Positions 8,397-15,900 of a stretch of 64,000 nt of DNA are shown piece after piece. The stretch spans positions 1-64,000 of the forward strand of contig QCGX01000002.1 of the NCBI GenBank assembly GCA_003278125.1, read 5' to 3'. Position numbers and translations under genes: made by a program. Numbering within the stretch: the stretch's first letter is position 1; each line of letters opens with the position of its first letter. The notes under the pieces were generated by a model. It searched no databases. It was not told the DNA's origin and was given only the letters and a program-made list of their open reading frames with translations. Source of the DNA: Pelagibacteraceae bacterium AG-390-C22 (GTDB lineage: Bacteria; Pseudomonadota; Alphaproteobacteria; Pelagibacterales; Pelagibacteraceae).

Positions 8397-9068
8397 TTAA
8401 GCAGCAATTTGTTCAAGTTTATGCTTAGATGTCATTCCACTTAAAAAGTTCCAGAGATATCTAGCAGTTAAAACAGAAGCTTTTTCAGCTTTAATTTGCT
8501 CTTCTTTAGAGAGACTGTCTAGAAGTTTTTCGCATTCAGCTCTATGAATTACATCTGCAGATTTATGCGCTTCAAAAAATTCTAAACCTTCTTTAGAACT
8601 TACTCCATAAAACTTTTTCAAACCTTGAATTTTTGTTTCAGCTATTTCAGGAATTTGTCTTTCATAAGTATATAATGAGGCTAAACCTTCTGCATAAGAT
8701 TTTCTTGCTTGAGAGAAAAAGTTATCAATCATATCTTTTGTGAACCAATCAAGTTTTACTTTTTCTATTTCTTTTTCATCTGCTCCCATTGCTTTAGCAA
8801 AATTCTTCCATAATTTAGGATGATCTCCATCTTTATTTTCTTCATCCTGTAAATTTTCTAAAAGAATTTTTCTTTTTTCTAGATCTTCACAAATAGAGTG
8901 CGTAGCACTTATGTATCTTGGGAATGCCTTTACATGTTGATAGTATTGCTCAGCATAATCTTTTATAATTTCTCTTGTTAATTTTCCTTCGTTCCAATAC
9001 TTTTGGTAAAATGGGTGCTTAAGTAAGTGATACTTATCTAATTTAGCTCCTAATTCTTTTGAAAACAT
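8397..9068 (-). CDS. CADD-type heme-oxygenase-fold protein (para-aminobenzoate supply)
   Basis: A 223-residue all-helical protein of the TenA/PqqC/CADD group. The stretches KHPFYQKYWNEGKL, DYAEQYYQHVKAFPRYISAT (residues 37-56) and EFFEAHKSADVIHRAE resemble the CADD family, of which the chlamydial member builds para-aminobenzoate for folate from one of its own tyrosines using a dimetal site. Candidate metal ligands (His45, Glu in the DEENKDGDHPKLW segment, His in FEAHKSADVIH) and several tyrosines (21, 42, 43) are in place. A good Shine-Dalgarno (AAAGGAG) precedes the ATG. PqqC or TenA would be the alternatives, but no PQQ or thiamine genes are near. Confidence 0.8.
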   Translation of the reverse strand: MFSKELGAKLDKYHLLKHPFYQKYWNEGKLTREIIKDYAEQYYQHVKAFPRYISATHSICEDLEKRKILLENLQDEENKDGDHPKLWKNFAKAMGADEKEIEKVKLDWFTKDMIDNFFSQARKSYAEGLASLYTYERQIPEIAETKIQGLKKFYGVSSKEGLEFFEAHKSADVIHRAECEKLLDSLSKEEQIKAEKASVLTARYLWNFLSGMTSKHKLEQIAA

Positions 9069-9139
9069 TTTTGCTCCTTTGTTGATATTGAATGCACAAT
9101 ATTAAAATAACCTGTTTTATTAAAACAAAAAAAGCATAA

Positions 9140-9148
9140 TTATCCACA
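9140..9148 (+). other. Single DnaA-box-like site in the MFS-CADD spacer
   Basis: TTATCCACA matches the bacterial DnaA box consensus exactly. It lies inside the 174-base spacer 9069-9242, which also has a 10-base direct repeat (TTTTGATTCA twice, near 9180-9200) and a near-palindrome around TTTCAATTGAGTT. I see only one box here and no AT-rich unwinding element with clustered boxes, so this is not presented as an origin; a chance match or a regulatory site upstream of the CADD-type gene is more likely. Confidence 0.25.
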
Positions 9149-9242
9149 ACCCCTATAAATATCAGCACCGATGTTCACCTTTTGATTCAGTTTTGATTCA
9201 TCTTCGGACTCATACTTCAACTTTCAATTGAGTTATAAACAG

Positions 9243-10463
9243 TCAAGATGTTATAGGGGATCTAATAATTGGCCTTTCATCAATAGGAAGGTGAACTAAA
9301 GCAGCAAATCCTGATAAAGCAATTGCTAAATACCAAGCGTAATCATACGAGCCATATAGATCGTAAAAGTAACCGCCCAGGAAAGCCCCCAAAAATGAAC
9401 CGACTTGATGACTTAAAAATACAATGCCAAAAAGTGTACTTAAATATTTGGTTCCAAATATCTGAGCAACAATTCCGTTTGTTGGAGGCACAGTTGAAAG
9501 CCAAAGTGTTCCAAAAGTAATTCCAAAGAAAATTGACATGCCTAAAGATGGTGGAGAAAATATGAAAATGGCTATTATTATCGCTCTGAATGTATAAAGT
9601 AAGCTTAATAAAATTTTTTTACTATATTTTGTTCCAAGATAGCCCATACCCAGAGTCCCAACTATATTAAATAAACCAATAAGAGCTAAAATTATAGTTG
9701 CTGGCCATCCCGCTAAACCTCTATCTTGCATATATCCTGGAATGTGAGTTCCAACTAAAGTTATTTGGAAACCACAAACAAAAAAACCACCAAGCAATAA
9801 AATATAACCTTTATGAGAAAATGCTTCTCTCAAGGCCTCCATAAAATTCTGATTTTTTTTAGTCTGTAAGATTGGTTCTTGTTTTTTAGGTAAAAGAAAC
9901 AATGAAGCAACAAGTCCAAACAAAATAAAATACATAAAATATTTCAAAGTTAATTCCCAACCTACGTTTCCAAGACTATATTTTGTAAATAATGGAGCTA
10001 AAAAATAACCTACTGAAGCTGCTGCTGTGACAATACCAGTGGCGAGAGTTCTTTTTTCATTAGAAAAATGTTTTCCAACTTCTGAAACTGGGACACTCAT
10101 TGCTGTAGCCCCAAGAGCAATTCCAACTAGAACACCTAAACTAATTTGAAAAAAAATTCCTGTATTAGGCCCAGAATATAATGTGTAAATACCAATACCA
10201 AATACTAAAAAACCTACAAAGACAGCTTTATTGCCTCCAAACTTGTCTGCTAATAATCCAAATATTGGAGCAAACATTCCCCAAAAAATCATCTGAATTC
10301 CAATCGCCAACCCAAATTCAGTTCTAGTAACTCCTAAATTTTCTTCAAAAACTTGAAAAAATAAGCCAAAGGTCTGCCTTAATCCCATAGAAATAAGAAT
10401 TACCGAACAGGCGGCAACTAAAACAATAAATGTTAATCTATTTTTTATAAATTTTTCTGACAT
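9243..10463 (-). CDS. Major facilitator superfamily transporter
   Basis: A 406-residue carrier with twelve hydrophobic segments. The loop between segments 2 and 3 has the MFS motif GLLADKFGGNKAVFVG, and the second half repeats it as GYLGTKYSKKI. Sequence flavour is of the oxalate/formate or monocarboxylate branch (RQTFGLFFQVFEENLGV near residue 28, which is common in marine MFS proteins of unknown substrate). The gene shares one base with the stop of the lyase gene upstream (10463), so the two are one transcription unit; this hints at export or import of a sulfur or amino compound, but the substrate cannot be read from the sequence. Confidence 0.88.
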   Translation of the reverse strand: MSEKFIKNRLTFIVLVAACSVILISMGLRQTFGLFFQVFEENLGVTRTEFGLAIGIQMIFWGMFAPIFGLLADKFGGNKAVFVGFLVFGIGIYTLYSGPNTGIFFQISLGVLVGIALGATAMSVPVSEVGKHFSNEKRTLATGIVTAAASVGYFLAPLFTKYSLGNVGWELTLKYFMYFILFGLVASLFLLPKKQEPILQTKKNQNFMEALREAFSHKGYILLLGGFFVCGFQITLVGTHIPGYMQDRGLAGWPATIILALIGLFNIVGTLGMGYLGTKYSKKILLSLLYTFRAIIIAIFIFSPPSLGMSIFFGITFGTLWLSTVPPTNGIVAQIFGTKYLSTLFGIVFLSHQVGSFLGAFLGGYFYDLYGSYDYAWYLAIALSGFAALVHLPIDERPIIRSPITS

Positions 10464-11653
10464 TATTTAATAAGTTTTAAAGATGTTTTTAAATCTTCAA
10501 TTAAGTCTTTTGGATCCTCAAGCCCTATGTGAAGTCTAACAATATATTCATCTTTAGCAAATCTAAAGTATCGTCTTGTTTGAGTATATTTGGTGTTAGT
10601 TCTTAAATCTTGAAAAAGTACAAGACTTTCAAAACCGCCCCAACTGTAACCAATGCCAAATAATTGGAGAGAATTAACAAATTTAATTACTGAAGATTTT
10701 TTTTTACTTTTGATAACAATTGAGAATAGACCATTAGCTCCAGAATAATATTTTTTCCACAATTTATAATTTTTAGAAGAAGGTTTATAAGGATAAAGAA
10801 TTTCTTTTATTTTTTTTTGTTTCTTTAAAAAATTAATAACTATCTTAGTGTTTTCATAATGTTTTTGTAGTCTTACATCTAAGGTTCTTAGACCTCTAAT
10901 AATTAAATACGCTTCATCAGCAGCCATTCTGTAACCTGATAATTTGTAAAAAAACATTACTTTTTTAAAAACTTTTTTATTTACTGCTAATGATCCGCCC
11001 ATTGCATCGGAGTGCCCAGAATAATATTTTGTGGCTGAAGTGAAAGATAAATCAAAACCAAGTTTAAGTGGCTTTAAATATAATGGTGTTCCCCAAGTAT
11101 TATCAAGAAAAGTTAAAATATTCTTTTTTTTAGCTAGACTTACAATTTTAGAGAGATCCTGAAATTCAAATGTACTACTTCCAGGATTTTCTACTATTAT
11201 CATTTTAGTTTTTTTTGTAATTTTGTCTTTCAAATCTTCAAATCTATCAGGATCATAAAATTTAGCGTTTATATTAAACTCTTTTACAAGTTGTTCTGAT
11301 ATTTCCTTAGTTGGCCCATAAACATTATCTGAAACTAAAATTTCATCACCAGGTCTACATAGACTCATTATTGCGAGCGCGACTCCGCCAAAGCCAGTTC
11401 CAGTTAGAAAAACATGATAAGCTTGTTCCAATTTTTTGAGTATATTTTCTAGCTCTATTGTTGTTGAGCTTCCATATCTTCCGTAGCTGTAATAACTAAT
11501 TTTTTTATTCGCCTTAATCCTCTTTTCATGCTGTAAGAGCTCTTGCATGGAGTTAAAAAGTATAGTGGATGCTCTAGTAACTGGAGGGTTTGCTGACCTA
11601 TTGCTGCTGTCTTTGGTTGGATGTTTTAAAAATGTGCTTATAGACTTTTTCAT
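10463..11653 (-). CDS. metC: PLP-dependent trans-sulfuration enzyme, cystathionine beta-lyase type
   Basis: Cys/Met metabolism PLP enzyme; likely cleaves cystathionine to homocysteine, pyruvate and ammonia. From ATG at 11653 the protein has 396 residues, starting MKKSISTFLKHPTKD. Features: YSYGRYGSSTTIELE (PLP phosphate contact region), TGTGFGGVALAIMSLCRPGD, VENPGSSTFEF, TFLDNTWGTPLYLKP with the PLP-ring Asp, and SATKYYSGHSDAMGG containing the Schiff-base Lys; KYYSGHSD is typical of beta-lyases. A longer frame back to 11704 adds 17 residues with an unlikely hydrophobic/aromatic composition and approaches the divergent microprotein, so I prefer 11653. Co-transcribed with the MFS gene. Confidence 0.88.
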   Translation of the reverse strand: MKKSISTFLKHPTKDSSNRSANPPVTRASTILFNSMQELLQHEKRIKANKKISYYSYGRYGSSTTIELENILKKLEQAYHVFLTGTGFGGVALAIMSLCRPGDEILVSDNVYGPTKEISEQLVKEFNINAKFYDPDRFEDLKDKITKKTKMIIVENPGSSTFEFQDLSKIVSLAKKKNILTFLDNTWGTPLYLKPLKLGFDLSFTSATKYYSGHSDAMGGSLAVNKKVFKKVMFFYKLSGYRMAADEAYLIIRGLRTLDVRLQKHYENTKIVINFLKKQKKIKEILYPYKPSSKNYKLWKKYYSGANGLFSIVIKSKKKSSVIKFVNSLQLFGIGYSWGGFESLVLFQDLRTNTKYTQTRRYFRFAKDEYIVRLHIGLEDPKDLIEDLKTSLKLIK

Positions 11654-11718
11654 AAAATAAGTATAATTGAAACTTACATAAGTTTTATACAACAAAATAT
11701 ACAAAAGGAGGCAAAAAT

Positions 11719-11802
11719 ATGGGTTATCCCAAAAAACATCGAGGTCGAAGGAAAATTGGCTCTAAAAAAAGAAGAGCTAGAAAAAGAAATAAGAGAAAAT
11801 AA
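11719..11802 (+). CDS. 27-residue highly basic microprotein
   Basis: ATG at 11719, stop at 11800-11802, encoding MGYPKKHRGRRKIGSKKRRA then RKRNKRK: 17 of 27 residues are Lys or Arg, plus one His. A near-perfect Shine-Dalgarno (AAAAGGAGG, 11703-11711) sits 7 bases before the ATG, one of the strongest in this window, which argues strongly for translation. Composition and length are those of tiny ribosome-bound proteins such as bTHX or the AURKAIP1/COX24-type peptide; which of these, if any, is undecided. Transcribed divergently from the lyase and followed by the 233-residue membrane protein after 15 bases. Confidence 0.72.
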   Translation: MGYPKKHRGRRKIGSKKRRARKRNKRK

Positions 11803-11817
11803 TCAATATTTATATTT

Positions 11818-12519
11818 ATGAAAGAAATAGCTCAAATAAGAAAATTGAGTTTATGGATTTTTATTATTCCACTGCTCGCAATAAATTTGTGTTTGATTAT
11901 TTCACAAAATCCCGAATTTCTTGAGAGTACTATTTTTGAAGTTGATCAAATCGGAAGGTCAGCTTTTTCTATTCCCTATTTAGATGGAAGCCTATCAATA
12001 AGTAGAGCTTCGAGAACTTTCCCTCAATATTTGATATTTAAACCTGCAATGTTTTTAACAGCCGCACTTTTATTTCTTTACTGGAAAAATAATAATCTAC
12101 TAATAAATAATCTTAATTCATCAAATATTAACCATAAATTTAAAACATTTGGAATATTATCTGCTATATTTTTAATAATTCACTCTATATTACTTGGTGT
12201 AAAATTTGATATTCAAATTTATAAGCTCTTTAGAAGAGTAGTGCTTTTATTCTTTATTATATTTGAAATAATTGCGCAGGGAATTTTAGTCTATCATTTT
12301 TATAAACTTAAATCTAAGTTAGAAAAATTAATTAATAAAAAAATACTGGTTTTAAAGATTATCTTGGTAAGCGTTCTTGCTTCAGTAGCAATTTTAAGCC
12401 TGCCTATTTTAGTTACTAAAGGAAACACACATTTCAAGCACGCGTTGGAATGGAACTACTTTGTTGGAGTTGTTTTATTCTATTTGTTTTCAAGATTTTT
12501 TTGGAAGAGAGCTCCATAA
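11818..12519 (+). CDS. Unknown multi-pass membrane protein (233 residues)
   Basis: No family recognised. It has about six hydrophobic segments: near residues 13-30, 75-88, 115-130, 140-158, 178-197 and 213-228, with a long extracytoplasmic-type loop (EVDQIGRSAFSIPYLDGSLS) after the first. The loop contains a conserved-looking TFPQYLIFKP stretch before segment 2. Follows the basic microprotein by 15 bases on the same strand. Its stop lies at the edge of the terminator of the convergent non-coding RNA. Confidence 0.75.
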   Translation: MKEIAQIRKLSLWIFIIPLLAINLCLIISQNPEFLESTIFEVDQIGRSAFSIPYLDGSLSISRASRTFPQYLIFKPAMFLTAALLFLYWKNNNLLINNLNSSNINHKFKTFGILSAIFLIIHSILLGVKFDIQIYKLFRRVVLLFFIIFEIIAQGILVYHFYKLKSKLEKLINKKILVLKIILVSVLASVAILSLPILVTKGNTHFKHALEWNYFVGVVLFYLFSRFFWKRAP

Positions 12520-12560
12520 AAAATTAAAGATCCAGTAGGTTTCCCTACCGAACCTTTAAA
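12518..12560 (-). terminator. Rho-independent terminator of the candidate RNA
   Basis: On the minus strand the arms TTAAAGG...CTTTAA (12559-12554 with 12529-12524) and GGTAGG...CCTAC enclose a GAAA-type loop, followed by TTAATTTTTT (down to 12518). The stem is near perfect with small internal mismatches. The T-run exists only on the minus-strand side, which sets the direction of the RNA. Confidence 0.75.
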
Positions 12561-12702
12561 TTTTGTGACGCTGTTGAAGTACTACCTTCGTCACCACCAC
12601 AGGAGATGTTTAGTACTGCTGTCTCCCGTTTTCTGCCCTTTAAGCTTGAACCTCTCGGTTTTTCCTTAAATGGCCAGTTAAGAGTTGCCTCTTAATTAGT
12701 TT
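12518..12702 (-). ncRNA. Candidate structured non-coding RNA, about 185 nt
   Basis: The 245-base gap between the membrane protein and mnmA has no open frame but much higher GC than other spacers and clear secondary structure on the minus strand. Reading that strand: a -10-like TATGAT at 12714-12709; a hairpin TTAAGAG-GCAA-CTCTTAA at 12695-12678 with a GNRA tetraloop; a GGGAGA...TCTCC pairing; a GTGACG...CGTCAC stem (12594-12565) with an inner GAAG/CTTC pair; then a terminator hairpin and T-run ending at 12518. Length, isolation and an own terminator fit a stand-alone RNA such as 6S RNA, but I could not confirm any known family. SRP RNA, RNase P RNA and tmRNA signatures are not visible. Confidence 0.6.
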
Positions 12703-12764
12703 CATTAAATCATATTAAAAAAATAATGATATCACCTTATGCGTGCTCTAAAATTAGATGTTAA

Positions 12765-13895
12765 CTAAGTGGATAAGTTTCTATTATATGCCTTATGAAT
12801 CCAGCCACCACCGAGCACTTTATCCCCAAACTCATCTTTTGTATAAAAAACACAAGCTTGCCCAGGTGAGATACCGGTTTCGCTTTCTAATATTTCAACT
12901 TTTGCGTTTCTGTCTGAAATAGCTATTTTTGCTTTAAGAAGTTTTCCTGTAGATCTAACTTTTATATTAATCAAATTTTCAAAATCTTTTTTATTTCCTA
13001 AAAGATTTAAATCTCTTAATTTGATTTCTTTGATCTCTAAAAACTCTTTGGCTCCTACTATTATTGTATTATTATCTGCATTAATATTTACAACATACAA
13101 AGGTTTATCGTTTGATATTCTGATCCCTTTCCTTTGACCAATAGTATAGTTAATTATTCCTTCATGTTCTCCTATTTGATTACCTGAAGTATCTAATATT
13201 TTTCCTGGTTCAAAAGACTCAGGTCTAAATTTTTTAATCACCGAACTGTAATCTCCATTTGGAACAAAACAAATGTCTTGACTGTCCGGTTTATCTGCAA
13301 CATTGAGTTTTAATTGTTGGGCTATAGACCTCGTTTTTGACTTATCAATCTCGCCTAGCGGAAATCTTAGATAATCAAGTTGTTCTTGGGATGTGCTAAA
13401 TAAAAAATAGCTTTGATCTCGATTCTGATCCTTCGCTCTATACATGTACGCTTGGCCATTTTTTTGAATTCTAGAAACATAGTGGCCGGTAACCAATGCA
13501 TCAGCATTTAAATCTTTAGCGTATTTAAATAAATCTCTAAATTTAACTGTTTGGTTACATTGCACACATGGAATAGGAGTTTCACCTGCAACATAACTAT
13601 CTATAAAAGAGTCAATGACCTCGGATTTAAATTTTTTTTGATAAAATAAAATTTTATGTTTTATATCAAGTTTCTCAGATACTCTTTTTGCATCTAAAAT
13701 ATCTTGACCTGCGCAACACTGTCTTCCTTCTTTAGATGATTTTGCATCATCATATAATTTTAAAGTAATTCCAGTTACATTATATCCGCCTTCTTTCATT
13801 AGTGCCGCCACAACAGAAGAGTCCACTCCGCCTGACATTGCAACAACAACTTTAGTATCCTTAGGTGCTTTTTTTATGCCTAGTGAATTGATCAT
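12765..13895 (-). CDS. mnmA: tRNA-specific 2-thiouridylase MnmA
   Basis: ATP-dependent enzyme that inserts sulfur at C2 of the wobble uridine in tRNA Lys, Glu and Gln. 376 residues, normal length. PP-loop [16 protein letters not shown] near residue 16, [10 protein letters not shown] with the first catalytic Cys near residue 105, [10 protein letters not shown], and [12 protein letters not shown] with the second catalytic Cys; YTIGQRKGI and a C-terminal PGQACVFY barrel segment complete the family pattern. Divergent from cysQ: the two ATGs are 37 bases apart. Confidence 0.95.
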   Translation of the reverse strand: MINSLGIKKAPKDTKVVVAMSGGVDSSVVAALMKEGGYNVTGITLKLYDDAKSSKEGRQCCAGQDILDAKRVSEKLDIKHKILFYQKKFKSEVIDSFIDSYVAGETPIPCVQCNQTVKFRDLFKYAKDLNADALVTGHYVSRIQKNGQAYMYRAKDQNRDQSYFLFSTSQEQLDYLRFPLGEIDKSKTRSIAQQLKLNVADKPDSQDICFVPNGDYSSVIKKFRPESFEPGKILDTSGNQIGEHEGIINYTIGQRKGIRISNDKPLYVVNINADNNTIIVGAKEFLEIKEIKLRDLNLLGNKKDFENLINIKVRSTGKLLKAKIAISDRNAKVEILESETGISPGQACVFYTKDEFGDKVLGGGWIHKAYNRNLST

Positions 13896-13932
13896 TAAAT
13901 GTGTATATTATAAAAAAATAAAACTTTCCATT

Positions 13933-14724
13933 ATGCAATACGATACAAAGAGTAAAGATTTCAAGAATATATCAGAGGGACTTATTGAAACCTTTAAAAA
14001 AGCAGGAGATGAGTCTGTTAAAATTGAAAAAAAGGGTCTAAAAATAAATACTAAAGAAGATGGTTCGCCAGTCACGAATGGAGATTTAAGAGTTAACGAA
14101 ATTATTTGTGATAGAATTATTCAATTGACTCCTAACATTCCTATAATTTCAGAGGAAACAGTAGACTTAAAAAAAAAGAATACACTAAATACATACTGGC
14201 TTATTGATCCAATTGATGGAACAAAAGAGTATATTGCAGGAAGAGATGAATACACTTTAAATGCTGGTTTAATTGTTAATAATCTTCCAGTCATCGGACT
14301 AATTGGAGTCCCAAAAAAGAATAGAATTTTTTATTCTTATGGCAAAAATAATTCTTTCTTACTTGAAAATAATCAAGTTATAAAATTAAACTGTAAAAAA
14401 AAAACTCCTAGTAATGAAGTAATTGCACTAACAAACCATGAAAATCCACCAGAACTTATATTAAATAAACTTAAAGAGTTTGGCGTAACATCTTTTAGAA
14501 AATTAAGTAGTTCTTATAAATATTGCGTCATAGCAACAGGAGAGTATGATTTGTATGTTGACAAAGTTAGAGCTAATGAATGGGATGATGCAGCTGGTCA
14601 TGCTATAGCTGAAAGTGCTGGAGCTATAGTGACTAGTTTAGACAATAAATCATTTGAATATGGAAAAGAAGATTATAAAAATCCAACTATTCTAATAAGA
14701 CGAAGCAAAAACTTAAATGCTTAA
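13933..14724 (+). CDS. cysQ: 3'(2'),5'-bisphosphate nucleotidase / inositol monophosphatase family
   Basis: Mg-dependent phosphatase, CysQ type, that degrades 3'-phosphoadenosine 5'-phosphate and so recycles a by-product of sulfur assimilation. From ATG at 13933 the protein has 263 residues starting MQYDTKSKDF; a longer start at 13876 would run into the start of divergent mnmA and is rejected. Metal-binding motifs: DGSPVTNGDLRVNE, SEETVDL, the hallmark YWLIDPIDGTKEYI and ANEWDDAAGHAIAESAG. The DPIDGTKEY form with Lys-Glu fits CysQ better than plain inositol phosphatases. Confidence 0.9.
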   Translation: MQYDTKSKDFKNISEGLIETFKKAGDESVKIEKKGLKINTKEDGSPVTNGDLRVNEIICDRIIQLTPNIPIISEETVDLKKKNTLNTYWLIDPIDGTKEYIAGRDEYTLNAGLIVNNLPVIGLIGVPKKNRIFYSYGKNNSFLLENNQVIKLNCKKKTPSNEVIALTNHENPPELILNKLKEFGVTSFRKLSSSYKYCVIATGEYDLYVDKVRANEWDDAAGHAIAESAGAIVTSLDNKSFEYGKEDYKNPTILIRRSKNLNA

Positions 14725-14860
14725 AACAATATTAGCTATAGTAATATCTGTTACTTTTTTTGGAGTACTTTTTTTTATTATTGTAAGAAATCTTCTTAAA
14801 AGAAAATTAGATCAACTAGTAAAAGATGAAGAAGAAAAAAAATTAAACGATCTTAAGTAA
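14717..14860 (+). CDS. 47-residue single-pass membrane protein
   Basis: ATG at 14717 overlaps the end of cysQ and the frame runs to TAA at 14858-14860. It encodes one N-terminal hydrophobic helix (TILAIVISVTFFGVLFFIIV) followed by a basic and then acidic helical tail (LLKRKLDQLVKDEEEKKLND), a classic small bitopic protein. Its end overlaps the 3' end of convergent recX by 18 bases. Overlap with cysQ suggests translational coupling. Function unknown. Confidence 0.6.
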   Translation: MLKTILAIVISVTFFGVLFFIIVRNLLKRKLDQLVKDEEEKKLNDLK

Positions 14861-15403
14861 TTTATTAAACTCATCAACATCAAGATTTAAGACTCTTTTT
14901 GATAAGTCAAAAGCAAAACCACCTCTAGCAAGAATTCCCATATCTTTTTTATAAAATAATTCTCTATTAGCCTGCGGTCTCAGTGGCCCAATTCTTCTTC
15001 TTTTACATAGTTTTAATGCAGACACAAAGTCTGGTTCAATCTGATCTTCTTTAATTTTATCAATACTTTGTTTAATATATTTGCTGTCTATACCTTTAAT
15101 TCTTAAAGATTGATTAATTTTGTTTAAAGAATAACCTCGCCTTAAAAACATACGTGCTTTAGAATCTGAATAAAGTTCATCATTAACAATTCTATTTTTT
15201 TCAAGATTTTTAATAATCTCATCAATAATTGATGAAACTTCTTTTTTTGATTTAGTGCCTTTAATTTTAGTTAAATATTTTTTTAATAAATAAACTTTTA
15301 GCTGTTGTTTTGATGGACTATACTTCTCTAAATAAGAATAGGCTAAATCTTTTAAACTAGTAGTAAGGTCTTCAAAATCACTTTTATTTGATGTGGGATT
15401 CAT
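14843..15403 (-). CDS. recX: RecX family regulatory protein
   Basis: A 186-residue, strongly basic helical protein of the RecX family, which binds RecA filaments and limits recombinase activity. Family features: tandem three-helix repeats with a YSYLEKYSPSKQQLKVYLLKKYL segment near the start (the [YF]..LA.R..S..EL..KL pattern) and a RRGYSLNKINQSLRIKGI segment in the middle, and a C-terminal KKDMGILARGGFAFDL (cold-type repeat RRGF...). recA itself is not in the window. Convergent with the small membrane protein. Confidence 0.8.
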   Translation of the reverse strand: MNPTSNKSDFEDLTTSLKDLAYSYLEKYSPSKQQLKVYLLKKYLTKIKGTKSKKEVSSIIDEIIKNLEKNRIVNDELYSDSKARMFLRRGYSLNKINQSLRIKGIDSKYIKQSIDKIKEDQIEPDFVSALKLCKRRRIGPLRPQANRELFYKKDMGILARGGFAFDLSKRVLNLDVDEFNKLLKIV

Positions 15404-15429
15404 TAAGCTAATATACTATATTATTTTTC

Positions 15430-15900
15430 ATGATAAATAATCTTCTGAGTATATTGAGCTATGAAAATATTTATTTAATCGCTAATTGGGGTGTAATACC
15501 ATTTTGGCTGTTGTTGATAATTCTTCCAAATCATACGGTAACCAATTTTTTTGTACAATCTGTTATTGCTCCTTTAATTTTAGCAAGTGCCTACGCCTTT
15601 GTAGCGTATGATATTTTTTTAAAAGGAAATATGTTAGACAGTTTTGAACTATATAGTGGCTTAGATGGTCTTTACTCAATGTTTGCTAGCGAAACTTTTC
15701 TTTTATTATTTTGGATTCATTTTTTAGCAATAAGTTTATTTTTAGGGACTTGGATTTCAAGAGATTCAAAAAAATATATGGTTCCTAGATTTTTTGTAAT
15801 TATTTCTTTAATCTTAACGTATTTTACAGGGCCAGTTGGTTTGTTAATTTATTGGTTTTTTAGAATTTTTTTCGCAAAAAAAATTAGTTTCAATGATTAA
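15430..15900 (+). CDS. ABA4-like (DUF4281) membrane protein
   Basis: A 156-residue membrane protein with four hydrophobic segments, in the ABA4-like family. Matching features: WGVIPFWLLLIILPN at segment 1, a short SGLDGLYSMFASETFLLLFWIHFLA segment, LFLGTWISRDS, and a C-terminal TGPVGLLIYWFFR that is the most conserved part of the family. In plants ABA4 is needed for neoxanthin synthesis; in bacteria the role is unknown, possibly carotenoid or retinal related. Its last 8 bases overlap the start of the next gene, so they are co-translated. Confidence 0.75.
   Translation: MINNLLSILSYENIYLIANWGVIPFWLLLIILPNHTVTNFFVQSVIAPLILASAYAFVAYDIFLKGNMLDSFELYSGLDGLYSMFASETFLLLFWIHFLAISLFLGTWISRDSKKYMVPRFFVIISLILTYFTGPVGLLIYWFFRIFFAKKISFND

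Noticed and set aside
9140-9148. Replication origin
   Set aside because: Only one DnaA box, no dnaA/dnaN/gidA neighbour and no visible cluster of boxes or unwinding element.
12518-12702. SRP RNA, RNase P RNA or tmRNA at this place
   Set aside because: The conserved SRP loop, the RNase P core segments and a tRNA-like T-arm or tag frame are not present, so I leave the family open.
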